A stretch of 64,000 bases of DNA from Xenopus tropicalis (Eukaryota > Chordata > Amphibia > Anura > Pipidae): NCBI RefSeq assembly GCF_000004195.4, contig NC_030678.2, forward strand, positions 30,232,201 to 30,296,200, in the 5' to 3' direction. Numbering within the stretch: the first letter of the stretch is position 1; every line of letters starts with the position of its first letter. Under the pieces are notes generated by a model. It saw only the letters and a program-made list of their open reading frames with translations. It did no database searches and was not told the origin of the DNA. The position numbers were made by a program, and so were the translations under genes. Below are positions 61,201 to 64,000 of the stretch, piece after piece.

Positions 61201-63112
61201 GCAGTGCAGTCTCAATCTTTTCAAAGCATAAGTTGCTTGAGGCAGTAGTTTTCAATCTTTTTGAAAACACTAAAGAATCAGTCATCCTGCTATAGATTCC
61301 CTGAGAGCAAGAAAGCATCCTCTATACGTTTCAAACAGAATTGCAGATTTACAGATGTCTTCTGACCGGAAGGAATTTTGAATCAACCTATCCCTCTTTT
61401 TTTTTAACCAGAGGAAGCAATTCATTATTTGAATTATTATTAGCAGAATATTATTCCGGATAGGAGATAGTTCTACCTCTGCAGCAGTATAAAACATAAA
61501 ATTGCTTATGTAGAAATAATGACGGCAAACAGTCAAAAGCAAGATTGATATTAAAAAAATGGAAAATTAAAAAATGAACGCATTGAAAAGTTTTTTGCTT
61601 TTTTTGTTTTTTTGCCCATTGGAATGGAAAAGGTAATGGGATTAGATACTTGCTAAGCAATGTTAAATGCATAAAACTGCAGCTCTGCCAAGGAGGATGG
61701 CTGCCATTAAAGCAAGGTAATGAAATATTAACATGCAACAGAAAGGGGCGAGATGTAGAAATATAATGGTAATACAGAAACTGACATTTAGAGCTAGAGT
61801 TAAAATCAAGGAAGTGTGACAAGATAGATTAATTCTTTCTCTATGAACAAAGAAGCATTTGTATTTCATATAGAGAAAGAAGAAGTGCAAGGGAAGAAGA
61901 ATCTAATGGAACAGGAGAGATAAAAACATAAGGGCTCATTTACATCTGCCAGTTCTGTCAGCATAGTGCAATATTGGGTGCAATCCCCATGTTTTTTCCT
62001 ATAATGCAAGATTTTTCCACAAAATTCAGGCGCCACTTCAGGTGCAAAGAGGCCCTGAATCTGATACAATTGCTTTGTAATTGCACGTGCGCTTTGTTGC
62101 AAATCGGGCGCAGTTGCTTCAAATCATTTTGAAGTCAGCCTGGCATAATTTCCAGTGTTCACTGCAACTCAACTGCAGTAATTGACACAGGGCACTGTTG
62201 GAGCCCTGGGGCTACCAACTGATAAGGAGGTGGCAATAGCTCCAGGGTTCCCCCGCATCAAAAGATGCAGCAGCACCAAAATCGGAAGGGGAGGCAGGAA
62301 GGACAGAGTGGCACAGAGAGTAAGTTTGATGCAAGTGCATTTAATGCATTTAATGAAAGCGGTTTTACCTGAAACTTACTGCAGGGAAATTGTGGGGGCT
62401 GCAACTGTGCCTGCAGATGTAAATGAGCCCTATAATGTACAATAAGAGCCCAAGTAGATAGATAACTATAAAGAAACTTCAGATATTCACACACAAAACC
62501 CAAAGCCACTGGAAGGGTCACCAATTTATTAGGCGCCTCACAGTGACTTTAATCACTAACTTGGGGCCCCTTCCTGGAGCTCCTCTTCCTCATACCATTA
62601 CCATTTTCTTTGATTAGAGTACCATTTTTATATTCTTTGATTGTCCCTGCTCTGGGCCAGCGTATGAACTGTAGAGCACAGGCAGAAAAATGACTGAGCT
62701 GAGCATGCACTGGTCAGGGGTGTAGCAAGGGATTCCTTGGGAAAATCATAGCATATGACTGTGTGGGTATTTAATGGAAAGCTTTTTTAAAGGAAAAGAA
62801 GCTGGGGCCCTAGGTTGCCTAAAAAAATGTAAACCCTGAGAGAATTTGAGTTTCACTTATCCTTAATACAATTGTCTAATTTGAGTCACCAAGACACCAA
62901 TAATGCTACATAAAGCTTTCTGATGAGCTCTGTAAGAGAGAATTTTGTAAAACATGGTACCTGTCAGCCATTCTTTTCCATTTGAAAAGAAGAGTGCTTG
63001 GTTGATCGTCTATAGGAATGCTCAGCCTTTGCTTAAAATACTTGATTATTCCTTGCTCTTGTAATAGAATGGGGACTCGGTAAGTTGAGGATACATCGTG
63101 GACGAAAATAAC
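24800..63112 (-). CDS. ctps2: CTP synthase 2-like gene, 3' eleven coding exons (partial)
   Basis: CTP synthase converts UTP to CTP using ATP and glutamine-derived ammonia in the cytosol. Spliced coding parts on the minus strand are 63112-62961, 57435-57303, 56540-56452, 48400-48306, 47635-47573, 47407-47364, 40612-40516, 39488-39433, 32499-32403, 32301-32157 and 24845-24800. They total 1017 bases: 338 codons plus TAG, with every junction GT/AG and in phase. The product starts near residue 242 of the family, covers the end of the synthetase domain (YRVPILL), the linker, and the complete class I amidotransferase domain with Cys in GICLGMQ and His/Glu in VGVQFHPEF. Segments such as [18 protein letters not shown] and [12 protein letters not shown] fit CTPS2 better than CTPS1, though DANSTEFDP is CTPS1-like. 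The 5' exons and promoter lie beyond the window. The tail is shorter than I recall for mammalian paralogues. Confidence 0.93.
26553..26623. mobile_element. GTTATCC-family MITE, internally deleted
   Basis: Only the two ends remain: TATAGGTATAGGGCCTG, then GTTATCC and GGGACCTGGGG, joined directly to AGATAATGGATCTCATACCTGTA. At about 70 bp it lacks the whole central region found in the 320-bp copies. Confidence 0.75.
27480..27545. repeat. Dispersed repeat fragment
   Basis: GGTTGGGCTGGGATTCAAAATA followed by CAGAGGCCCAAACAGCCCCC. These are the opening blocks of the repeat also found at 5836, 17335, 46350 and 53845, here truncated. Confidence 0.55.
28063..28634. mobile_element. 'GGCACTAA' MITE interrupted by another MITE
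   Basis: Left end ATATAATAAAAGGCACTAA (28067-28085) and right end CTTAGTGCCTTTTATTACATAT (28604-28626) are inverted. The right arm also carries the 'GGTTACT...GCTCTTGGGCCAA' block. An undisturbed copy of about 160 bp is at 41568-41728. The extra 430 bp here are a separate inserted element (28085-28513). Confidence 0.75.
28085..28513. mobile_element. Inserted MITE with AGGGGGGATTTA ends
   Basis: Begins AGGGGGGATTTAATAAAAC and ends TTTAGTAAATGCCCCCCT, an imperfect terminal inverted repeat with TAA on both sides. It splits the older 'GGCACTAA' element. No coding capacity; superfamily not determined (a 3-bp TAA duplication would fit PIF/Harbinger). Confidence 0.65.
29317..29645. mobile_element. 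GTTATCC-family MITE
   Basis: TACAGGTATGGGACCTG at the left and GGATCCCATACATGTA at the right, with the typical central TTAGTTGGGATCAAGTACAG block. Full length, about 329 bp, in a ctps2 intron. Confidence 0.85.
29697..30010. mobile_element. 'GGTTGCCACCTGGCC' inverted-repeat element
   Basis: Left end AGGGTTGCCACCTGGCCAG and right end AAAAAGGTGGCAACG are inverted. The interior has TACAAATTTACTGGCAATG, shared with 5880-6130. The element at 48075-48212 has similar outer ends (GGGCTGCCACCTTCC / GGCAGGTGGCAACC). Non-coding MITE-like element. Confidence 0.65.
30406..31917 (-). mobile_element. Tc1/mariner element with truncated left end
   Basis: A Tc1-family element around an intact transposase. The right end is complete: it terminates CCTCCACTG followed by TA, and reads inward CAGTGGAGGAAATAATTATT, with an inner repeat-like block AAAAACTTATTTCACTCAATG (about 31713-31733). 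The left end carries the inner inverted copy (from ATTTTAACAGTGGCAG at 30406) but lacks the outermost 102 bp that the right end has at 31816-31917. The outer/inner repeat pairing resembles the IR/DR layout of Sleeping Beauty-type and fish Passport-type elements. It sits in the last ctps2 intron, transposase in the same direction as ctps2. One transposase-binding end is missing, so this copy should not move by itself. Confidence 0.9.
30530..31552 (-). CDS. Tc1-family DD34E transposase, intact ORF
   Basis: 340 codons from ATG to TAA with no frameshift or stop, the usual length for Tc1 transposases of vertebrates. The N-terminal half has paired helix-turn-helix DNA-binding regions (about residues 1-110) separated by a GRPR-like [10 protein letters not shown] segment (55-63) and a basic stretch (117-131) that could act in nuclear import. 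The catalytic triad is visible: D153 in WSDETKIE, D244 in QHDNDPKHT and E279 in LNPIENLW, with 34 residues between the last two. A Gly-rich box ([12 protein letters not shown], about 187-198) is also present. No intron or nearby promoter is evident. Enzyme function is inferred from family; the flanking element is damaged on one side. Confidence 0.95.
   Translation of the reverse strand: MGKTKELSKDVRDKIVDLHKAGMGYKTISKKLGEKVTTVGAIVRKWKEHKMTINRPRSGAPRKISPRGVSMILRKVKKHPRTTREELVNDLKLAGTTVTKKTIGNTLHRNGLKSCRARKVPLLKKAHVQARLKFANEHLNDSVSDWEKVLWSDETKIELFGINSTRCVWRKKNAAYDPQNTVPTVKHGGGNILLWGCFSAKGTGQLIRINGKMDGAMYREILNDNLLPSARKLKMGRGWVFQHDNDPKHTAKATKEWRKKKHIKVMEWPSQSPDLNPIENLWRELKLRVAQRQPRNLRDLEMICKEEWTNIPPKMCANLVINYKKRLTSVLAHKGFSTKY
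32157..32301 (-). CDS. ctps2: ctps2 exon (amidotransferase His/Glu)
   Basis: Acceptor TTTACAG, then a codon completing Gly and [13 protein letters not shown], which holds the catalytic His and Glu of the amidotransferase triad. Next comes [12 protein letters not shown], a CTP synthase signature, and CKLSP. Donor AAG|GTAATA. 145 bases, in phase with both neighbours. Confidence 0.95.
32403..32499 (-). CDS. ctps2: ctps2 exon (GATase, VGQD segment)
   Basis: Acceptor ATTTTAG, then [20 protein letters not shown] and RMEIIELE. Donor GAAG|GTTGGC. It follows RHRHRYE of the previous exon, matching the conserved HRHRFEVNP of the family. Confidence 0.95.
32690..32830. repeat. Dispersed repeat tail with TA/TG microsatellite
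   Basis: (TG/TA)n at 32680-32711 is followed by CAAAAGTCCCTTTGGGGGACTG, a small hairpin, and AAACATTGAGG. It resembles the 'GTTTCGG' class repeats at 2020 and 10475 in layout. Low-confidence family call. Confidence 0.4.
32991..33137. repeat. 147-bp imperfect palindrome
   Basis: Two arms of about 65 bp are inverted copies: AAGCAAGTCCTTTATTCAGG (33029 onward) is answered by CCTGAATAAAGGACTTGCTT. The loop is about 15 bases (CTGAATCCTGAACAT). Inner arms are identical over about 37 bp; outer parts have diverged. It follows a long (AT)n run and precedes a MITE remnant. Confidence 0.85.
33153..33344. mobile_element. GTTATCC-family MITE, truncated
   Basis: Starts TACATAGGTGTAAAACCTG and GTTATCCAGAATGC, keeps the ATTAATTC..ATCTTAGCTG block, then jumps to AATTCAGAGCTTTCCAG. 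It ends against the CR1/L2 tail without a clean right end. Confidence 0.65.
33345..33603 (+). mobile_element. CR1/L2-type LINE 3' end
   Basis: The plus strand encodes the end of a LINE ORF2 ([19 protein letters not shown]) and then runs to CTTGATGGACTCTGG, TCTTTTTTCAACCC and TATGTAACTATG, the 3' tail typical of frog CR1/L2-like LINEs. Heavily 5' truncated; antisense to ctps2. Confidence 0.75.
36469..36759. mobile_element. GTTATCC-family MITE, old copy
   Basis: ACATGCAGGTGTGGGATCTATAA at the left and CCAGATAATAAGTCCCATA at the right, with AACTCAATAAAATTG and GAGACAAAG in between. Strongly diverged from the others. Confidence 0.6.
37378..37724. mobile_element. TTAAAGGAGAAGG MITE
   Basis: Starts TTAAAGGAGAAGGAAAGGC and ends GCCTTTCCTTCTCCTTTAA, with TTAA at both sides. 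The arms share further inverted blocks (CCCCCAAGTGACTTAGATC near the left, GATCTAAGTTACTTGGGGG near the right; and the GGGCTGGTGC block on each side). A CpG-rich centre (TTCGCATGCGCCGGCCC) lies between the arms. Related diverged sequence is near 60385-60600. Confidence 0.9.
38234..38560. mobile_element. GTTATCC-family MITE
   Basis: GACAGGTATGGGATCCATTA at the left, GGTGCCATACCTGTA at the right. Full length, in the same orientation as the copy at 2437. Confidence 0.85.
38693..38840. repeat. TTAAAGG MITE fragment
   Basis: AATAATGAAGACCAATTGCAAAG and TTAAAGGTGGACCACCTCC are the right-hand part of the family at 39895-40302. The left part is missing. Confidence 0.6.
38946..39005. repeat. 'TAGGGATGCAC' repeat end
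   Basis: TAGGGATGCACAGAATCCAG resembles the end of the GGATTCGG-type repeat found reversed at 54420-54700. Only the terminal part is present. Confidence 0.5.
39433..39488 (-). CDS. ctps2: ctps2 exon (EERHRHRYE)
   Basis: Acceptor AATTTCAG, then completion of a Lys codon and [18 protein letters not shown]. Donor GAG|GTAAGC. EERHRHR is near-invariant in CTP synthases. Confidence 0.95.
39489..40515 (-). other. ctps2: ctps2 intron (1.0 kb)
   Basis: Contains a TTAAAGG MITE (39895-40302). No other element recognised. Confidence 0.85.
39895..40302. mobile_element. TTAAAGG MITE, near complete
   Basis: Starts ATTTAAAGGGGTAGTATGG, with CAATCTGCAATTGGTTTTC, AGCTCTACAGTTTGG, CCCCATTTGAAAGCTGG and ends TTAAAGGTAAACTACCCC. 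It is the best template in the window for the fragments at 2379, 20620, 38693 and 46860. Confidence 0.8.
40516..40612 (-). CDS. ctps2: ctps2 exon ([10 protein letters not shown])
   Basis: Acceptor TCTTGCAG, then [19 protein letters not shown] and [13 protein letters not shown]. Donor ATAA|GTAAGT. GGTMRLG is a CTP synthase signature within the amidotransferase domain. Confidence 0.95.
41568..41728. mobile_element. 'GGCACTAA' MITE, complete short copy
   Basis: AAAAGACACTAAGTTTGCCC with GGAGCAGTAGCCC on the left is answered by GGTTACTGCTCCTGGGC and AAACTTAGTGCCGTTTATTAC on the right. About 160 bp and undisturbed, unlike the copy at 28063-28634. Confidence 0.8.
42376..42445. repeat. 14-bp minisatellite, 5 perfect copies
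   Basis: Five exact copies of GTCACAAGGAACTA (the last ends ...GAACTT), starting at 42376, 42390, 42404, 42418 and 42432. Intronic; recent expansion. Confidence 0.9.
42590..43110 (+). mobile_element. TTAA MITE ('GTTCTCCTTTAA' family)
   Basis: From GCACCAGCCTAAAGG to TTTTAGTTCTCCTTTAA, with TGCTCAGTGGGCTCTG, AGCTAAGCTTAG and AAGAAGATGGGGGGC blocks. The left TTAA end is missing. The same family, reversed and interrupted, is at 51918-52466. Confidence 0.7.
43360..43515. mobile_element. 'GCGACTAATCTCC' MITE
   Basis: GAGCGACTAATCTCCCCG, then a GATGGC hairpin centre (CATCCCACCGG / CTGGTGGGATGG) and CTCGGGGCAACTTGC, TTTTTGCCCTTAG. Related sequence in the other orientation is at 59998-60167. Non-coding, CpG-rich. 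Confidence 0.7.
43805..44460. mobile_element. GTTATCC-family MITE split by another element
   Basis: Left part from TACAGGTACGGCATCTG; right part resumes near 44221 with TTAAGTCTGCTAAAAATT and ends GGATCCTATAACTGTA. Between them is the 'GGCCATACACG' element. The left part also lacks some central sequence, so a rearrangement accompanied or followed insertion. Confidence 0.75.
43973..44220. mobile_element. 'CTGGCCATACACG' MITE, nested
   Basis: AAAGCTGGCCATACACG, then GATATCGGTCGACTCG, AGATTTTGATCGGGCGCC and GATTCAGCCCTGAA blocks, and an inverted GTTCAGGGCTGAATCGG. The same family, reversed in block order, is at 48432-48660. It sits inside the older GTTATCC element. Confidence 0.7.
45901..46138. 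other. Intronic AT microsatellite and unique sequence
   Basis: (TA)n near 45921-45935, then no recognisable element until the MITE at 46139. No gene. Confidence 0.5.
46139..46335. mobile_element. Harbinger-type MITE with TTA duplication
   Basis: Ends GTGAAGACACATGGAGC and GCTCCATGCGTCTTCACCC are inverted. Both sides carry TTA (46136-46138 and 46336-46338). Together with the TAA-flanked copy at 60168 this indicates a 3-bp TWA target duplication, the PIF/Harbinger hallmark. Confidence 0.8.
46350..46465. repeat. Dispersed 'TCTATGG.ATCTTACAG' repeat
   Basis: CCAGGTCCGGAATAGTACTC, CAGAGGCCCCCAAACAGCCC and GTGACTGTCTATGGGATC. Same family as 5836, 17335 and 53845. Confidence 0.6.
46860..47268. mobile_element. 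TTAAAGG MITE
   Basis: TGTTAAGGCTGTTCATTTTGC at the left, CAGCTCTCCAGTTTG, CCCCATTTGAAAGCTGG and GAAGGTGAAACCTTCCTTTAG at the right. Diverged copy of the 39895 family. Confidence 0.7.
47364..47407 (-). CDS. ctps2: ctps2 exon (DANSTEFDP)
   Basis: Acceptor TTTCTTTCAG, then the D codon completed and [14 protein letters not shown]. Donor GTG|GTGAGT. 44 bases. This short exon is readable because the phase on both sides fits. Confidence 0.95.
47573..47635 (-). CDS. ctps2: ctps2 exon (catalytic Cys, GICLGMQ)
   Basis: Acceptor TTGTTGCAG, then [21 protein letters not shown]. Donor ACAG|GTGAGA. The Cys in GICLGMQ is the amidotransferase nucleophile that takes glutamine's amide. 63 bases. Confidence 0.97.
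47636..48305 (-). other. ctps2: ctps2 intron (0.7 kb)
   Basis: Contains a 'GCCACCT...GGTGGCAACC' inverted-repeat element at 48075-48212, with a long GGGGCGGGGCAGGGACA stretch. No exon. Confidence 0.8.
48075..48212. mobile_element. 'GGTGGCAACC' inverted-repeat element
   Basis: GGGCTGCCACCTTCCG on the left and GGCAGGTGGCAACCTTA on the right are imperfect inverted ends. Inner blocks CCAGACAG / CCAGGT differ from the 29697 element, so it is a related but separate family. Confidence 0.5.
48306..48400 (-). CDS. ctps2: ctps2 exon ([14 protein letters not shown])
   Basis: Acceptor TTTATTTTAG, then [16 protein letters not shown] and [13 protein letters not shown]. Donor CTAG|GTACAG. PGGFG.RG is the oxyanion-region motif of CTP synthase amidotransferase domains. 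95 bases. Confidence 0.97.
48432..48660. mobile_element. 'GGCCATACACG'-family MITE
   Basis: GATGGCCATAGACGTAGCG at the left, GATTTTGGCGCCATT-type block in reverse, CCGATATCCGCAGCC, GGTCGCCTCGTCGAGC and GCCATACATG at the right. Same family as 43973-44220. Confidence 0.65.
48690..49009. mobile_element. GTTATCC-family MITE
   Basis: TACAGGTATGGGACGCG at the left, GGATCCCATACCTGTA at the right. Full-length structure with some internal decay (TACAATAACGATGAATTATA). Confidence 0.85.
50278..50609. mobile_element. GTTATCC-family MITE
   Basis: TACAGGTATCGGACCCC at the left and GGGTCCTATATCTGTA at the right. The left end matches the 2437 copy most closely (CGGACCCCTTATCCGG), suggesting a shared subfamily. 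Confidence 0.85.
51009..51661. mobile_element. DNA transposon relic with 'CGTATAAGACGAC' ends
   Basis: Begins TACCGTATTTTCCGGCG, then TATAAGACGAC; ends TTGTCTTATACACCGG and AAAATATGGTA, inverted to the start. Inside each end is a direct copy of a block from ACCCCAAAATATCTGTGCC to GGGGGTCGTCTTATAC. The ends belong to a class of elements common in vertebrate genomes. No transposase remains; about 650 bp. Confidence 0.75.
51166..51193. repeat. 28-bp perfect palindrome of alternating purine-pyrimidine
   Basis: GTGCGTGCGTACGT followed by its exact reverse complement ACGTACGCACGCAC. The sequence is almost strictly alternating purine-pyrimidine and so could adopt Z-DNA or a cruciform. It is inside the relic at 51009-51661. 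Confidence 0.95.
51918..52466 (-). mobile_element. TTAA MITE, reverse and interrupted
   Basis: Starts TTAAAGGAAAACTAAAAC and ends GTTAGTTGTCCTTTAA, with TTAA at both sides. It is a reverse copy of the 42590 family (AAATGCTACACATTATG, CAGCCCAAGGCAACC, CACACTGAGCATGGGC). Part of its middle is replaced by TGTACAGTGCTGTATAC and TTTATAAATAAAGATA (52125-52175), a separate dispersed repeat tail. Confidence 0.75.
52467..53463. other. ctps2: Intronic sequence, nothing recognised
   Basis: No gene, element or array identified. Opposite-strand frames at 52551-52862 overlap and lack domains. Confidence 0.4.
53464..53779. mobile_element. GTTATCC-family MITE
   Basis: TTACAGGTATGGAACCTG at the left, GGATCCCATACCTGTA at the right, central TTAGTTGGGATCAAGC. 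Full-length copy. Confidence 0.85.
53845..53965. repeat. Dispersed 'TCCATGGCATCTTACAG' repeat
   Basis: CAGGTCTGGCCTGAGATTC, TTTCAACTACACAGAGG and GTGACTGTCCATGGCATC. Fifth copy of this family in the window. Confidence 0.6.
54420..54700 (-). mobile_element. 'GGATTCGG' repeat (TAGGGAT ends)
   Basis: GGATTTCGGCAAACTCC at the left, repeated GGATTCGGATTCGG (about 54588-54601), then CTGGATTCGGTGTATCCCTA at the right, the reverse of a TAGGGATgcaCCGAATCC end. The related end near 38946 supports an interspersed element. The minus-strand frame 54418-54795 is an artefact of it. Confidence 0.65.
54884..55213. mobile_element. GTTATCC-family MITE, diverged
   Basis: GAGGTATGATATCTATTATCC at the left, GGATAACAGGTACCATACA at the right. 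Central TAAAACAGTACCTGTACTTG is well kept. Confidence 0.75.
55214..56451. other. ctps2: Intronic sequence, no recognised element
   Basis: Opposite-strand frames at 55411-55732 overlap and have no domains. A segment near 55390-55690 (AAAGGGAGACTAAACC, ATGCAAG) might be an old TTAA MITE, but I do not see both ends. No exon. Confidence 0.4.
56452..56540 (-). CDS. ctps2: ctps2 exon (YIDSADLEP)
   Basis: Acceptor TTTTCTCAG, then YIDSADLEP and [15 protein letters not shown]. Donor CAGA|GTAAGT. This is the linker between the synthetase and amidotransferase domains, and YIDS.DLE is family-conserved. 89 bases. Confidence 0.95.
56541..57302 (-). other. ctps2: ctps2 intron (0.8 kb)
   Basis: No gene or repeat recognised in this intron. 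Confidence 0.7.
57303..57435 (-). CDS. ctps2: ctps2 exon ([15 protein letters not shown])
   Basis: Acceptor TTTTTAAG, then Y-E-R-L-L-K-T-C and [20 protein letters not shown], ending INHKLNLM. Donor ATG|GTAAGG. The [18 protein letters not shown] and HKLNLM strings point to CTPS2 rather than CTPS1. 133 bases. Confidence 0.97.
57895..58600 (+). pseudogene. CR1/L2-type LINE reverse transcriptase fragment
   Basis: The plus strand encodes part of a non-LTR retrotransposon ORF2. It runs from [12 protein letters not shown] through [27 protein letters not shown] (the YxDD-type catalytic box), [16 protein letters not shown], then [29 protein letters not shown] and [11 protein letters not shown]. An in-frame TGA is at 58170-58172 and a frameshift lies before 58286. 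The 5' part of the element is absent and the 3' end is cut off by the MITE at 58601. Clade CR1 or L2 by motif; antisense to ctps2. Confidence 0.9.
58601..58916. mobile_element. GTTATCC-family MITE abutting the LINE
   Basis: ACCAGAAACCTGTTACCCAG at the left, directly after the LINE coding sequence, and AAAGGTCCCATACCTGTA at the right. The outermost left bases (TACAGGTATGGG) are missing, so the junction is a deletion or recombination rather than a clean insertion. Confidence 0.75.
59722..59996. mobile_element. GTTATCC-family MITE fragment with 113-bp duplication
   Basis: Two tandem copies of the 113-bp unit (first starts about 59748, next about 59862) in the modified form found at 9558-10200 (CCATTAAATAAACCC, GGGCTGTTCTGCCCCC). 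The left and right element ends are missing; the right side runs into the 'GCGACTAATCTCC' element at about 59998. Confidence 0.85.
59998..60167. mobile_element. 'GCGACTAATCTCC' MITE
   Basis: CTTCCGCGATTTCTGGG, GATTTCATCCCCAGTGGG, GGGATGGCATTTCGGGGAG and GGGCGACTAATCTCC, ending CACAGCCCTAA. Same family as 43360-43515. Its terminal TAA is the target of the next element. Confidence 0.65.
60168..60366. mobile_element. Harbinger-type MITE with TAA duplication
   Basis: GGGTGAAGACACATGGAGC to CTACATGTCTTCACCC, inverted ends. TAA on both sides (60165-60167 and 60367-60369). Inside are inverted GCTACTAGTAGCAAC and GTAGCTACTACTA blocks. Same family as 46139-46335. Confidence 0.85.
60604..61163. mobile_element. 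TTAA MITE ('GGGGAACTCC' family)
   Basis: Starts TTAATGGGGAACTCCACC and ends AGGAGTTCCACTTTAA, inverted, with TTAA at both sides. Interior includes CTGATCTGGCTGGC and CAATGCATTGTGGG. The minus-strand frame 60689-60913 lies within it and is not a gene. Confidence 0.8.
61164..61930. other. ctps2: Intronic sequence, no recognised element
   Basis: Overlapping minus-strand frames at 61282-61890 have no domain. No repeat or exon recognised. Confidence 0.4.
61931..62431. mobile_element. 'AGGGCTCATTTACATC' MITE
   Basis: AGGGCTCATTTACATCTGCC at the left and TGCAGATGTAAATGAGCCC at the right are inverted. The centre has GCGCTTTGTTGCAAATCGGG. No coding capacity; the short frames at 62182-62524 lie inside it. 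Confidence 0.85.
62961..63112 (-). CDS. ctps2: ctps2 exon ([14 protein letters not shown]), first in window
   Basis: Acceptor ACCATAG-type (TTTTCCATAG), then [30 protein letters not shown] and [10 protein letters not shown], ending within an Arg codon. Donor ACAG|GTACCA. It matches the C-terminal part of the synthetase domain (family [21 protein letters not shown]). Numbering suggests about residue 242 of the protein. 152 bases. Confidence 0.97.
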
Positions 63113-64000
63113 CTATGGAAAATAAAAAGGGAGAGAACAATTGTGGAAAAGGAATAAAACTTTCAGTTCGGCCCACTTGGTGTCAAACATTTGGTCAGGT
63201 TGCCGTAACTAATAACAAGTCATAGATATACAAGAACATCAACGTAACCGTGACCTGTTATCCTTGGTACCTAGTGACCCATTATCCTTGGTACCTAGTG
63301 ACCCGTTATCCTTGGCACCTAGGGCACCAAAATAAGCATTCCCCTCAAATCTCAACCAAAATGGCTTACAGGCTGGTTTCCCTTAGCTCATGACAAGCCT
63401 ATAGATACATATTATCACTCATTTGGACATAGTTCTAAGGCAGCAAATACATGTTCACCCCTTATCTCCCCCGAATTGCTCCTCTAGATGGCCTTCAAGA
63501 AGTATCTAGGAGAAGAAATAGGCATTTTTCTAAATCTCTCCTAAGGTTTCTCCATGCTGGCCCACTACATTTTAGCAACTGCCAAGTTAAAGAATAACAC
63601 TTTATAGGGAATATTCTCCCTTCTCAGCTTATACCTATGTGTAGTCAGAGATTTGGGAATATATTCAGGTTTAAAGCCTGGAAAGAAGCCCTACATTTTA
63701 ATAAAAAGATCTGTCAGACACATGTTAGAAGTTGTGTGACTCCAGTGGAGGGAATCAGAAAGCCGTCCCGAAATGAGCAAGTTCATAGGGAGAATGTTAT
63801 CTCTGAAACGCACAGAGCAAAACTGTTACAGAATGTAACTGAAAGAATTAGCCATCATATTCACATTAAAACCGATTGCAATGAGACATTGCTGCCTCTG
63901 CTTCTGGCATCAGCTAAATCCTATGAGATGTGTATGAGGGCAATTATAAGTCCTCAAGGAGTTCCATGATGATATACAGGTACAAGGCTGAAGCCCAAGT
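63113..64000 (-). other. ctps2: ctps2 intron sequence running off the window
   Basis: Upstream intron, at least 0.9 kb. A short tandem block occurs near 63256-63320 (three copies of 'TTATCCTTGG.ACCTAG'). The plus-strand frame at 63637-63969 (110 codons) has no recognised domain. Confidence 0.6.

Larger units (their letters stand above)
57436..62960 (-). other. ctps2: ctps2 intron (5.5 kb), repeat-filled
   Basis: Contains a CR1/L2-type LINE fragment, GTTATCC-family MITEs, a stack of three adjoining elements at 59722-60366, and TTAA or terminal-repeat MITEs at 60604 and 61931. The stretch 58917-59721 is unidentified. The short frame at 57522-57845 is not supported as coding. Confidence 0.8.

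Noticed and set aside
63637..63969. 110-codon plus-strand ORF at the right edge
   Set aside because: No recognised domain, lies antisense within a ctps2 intron, and length is not exceptional for one frame in 64 kb.

Overview
The window looks like a 64 kb piece of a frog (Xenopus) nuclear chromosome. It is AT-rich and carries one spaced, spliced vertebrate gene. Almost everything else is interspersed repeats typical of Xenopus: many small TTAA-flanked and TWA-flanked inverted-repeat elements (MITEs), LINE fragments of the CR1/L2 type, a Tc1-family transposon, minisatellites and AT microsatellites. There is no bacterial-style gene packing, operon, CRISPR array or recognisable RNA gene. The genus call rests on remembered repeat families; I cannot separate X. 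tropicalis from X. laevis.

The only confidently coding gene is on the minus strand, from 63112 down to 24800. It is the 3' part of a CTP synthase gene, closest to vertebrate CTPS2. Eleven consecutive coding exons with GT/AG junctions join in phase into 338 codons plus a stop. They cover the end of the synthetase domain, the linker, the whole glutamine amidotransferase domain (Cys nucleophile, His and Glu all present) and a short Ser-rich tail. The promoter and the exons for roughly the first 240 residues lie beyond the right edge of the window.

Layout: 1-13.6 kb is intergenic with MITEs, a 31-bp x 5 minisatellite and a MITE with an internal 113-bp tandem amplification (9427-10306). From 13.9 to 15.9 kb lies a 34-bp minisatellite of about 57 units, which creates spurious open frames on both strands. 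From 16 to 24.3 kb is intergenic with one weak candidate terminal exon (18541-18654, minus). From 24.3 to 63.1 kb is ctps2, with its 3' UTR and introns full of nested repeats. The last intron holds a Tc1-type element (30406-31917) with an uninterrupted 340-codon transposase that keeps its DD34E residues but has lost the outer part of one terminal repeat.

I see no undescribed multi-gene system. The observations most worth checking are the Tc1 copy, the 113-bp amplified MITE subfamily shared by two loci, the 34-bp array with higher-order structure, the dated nested insertions and the unusually short CTPS2 tail.
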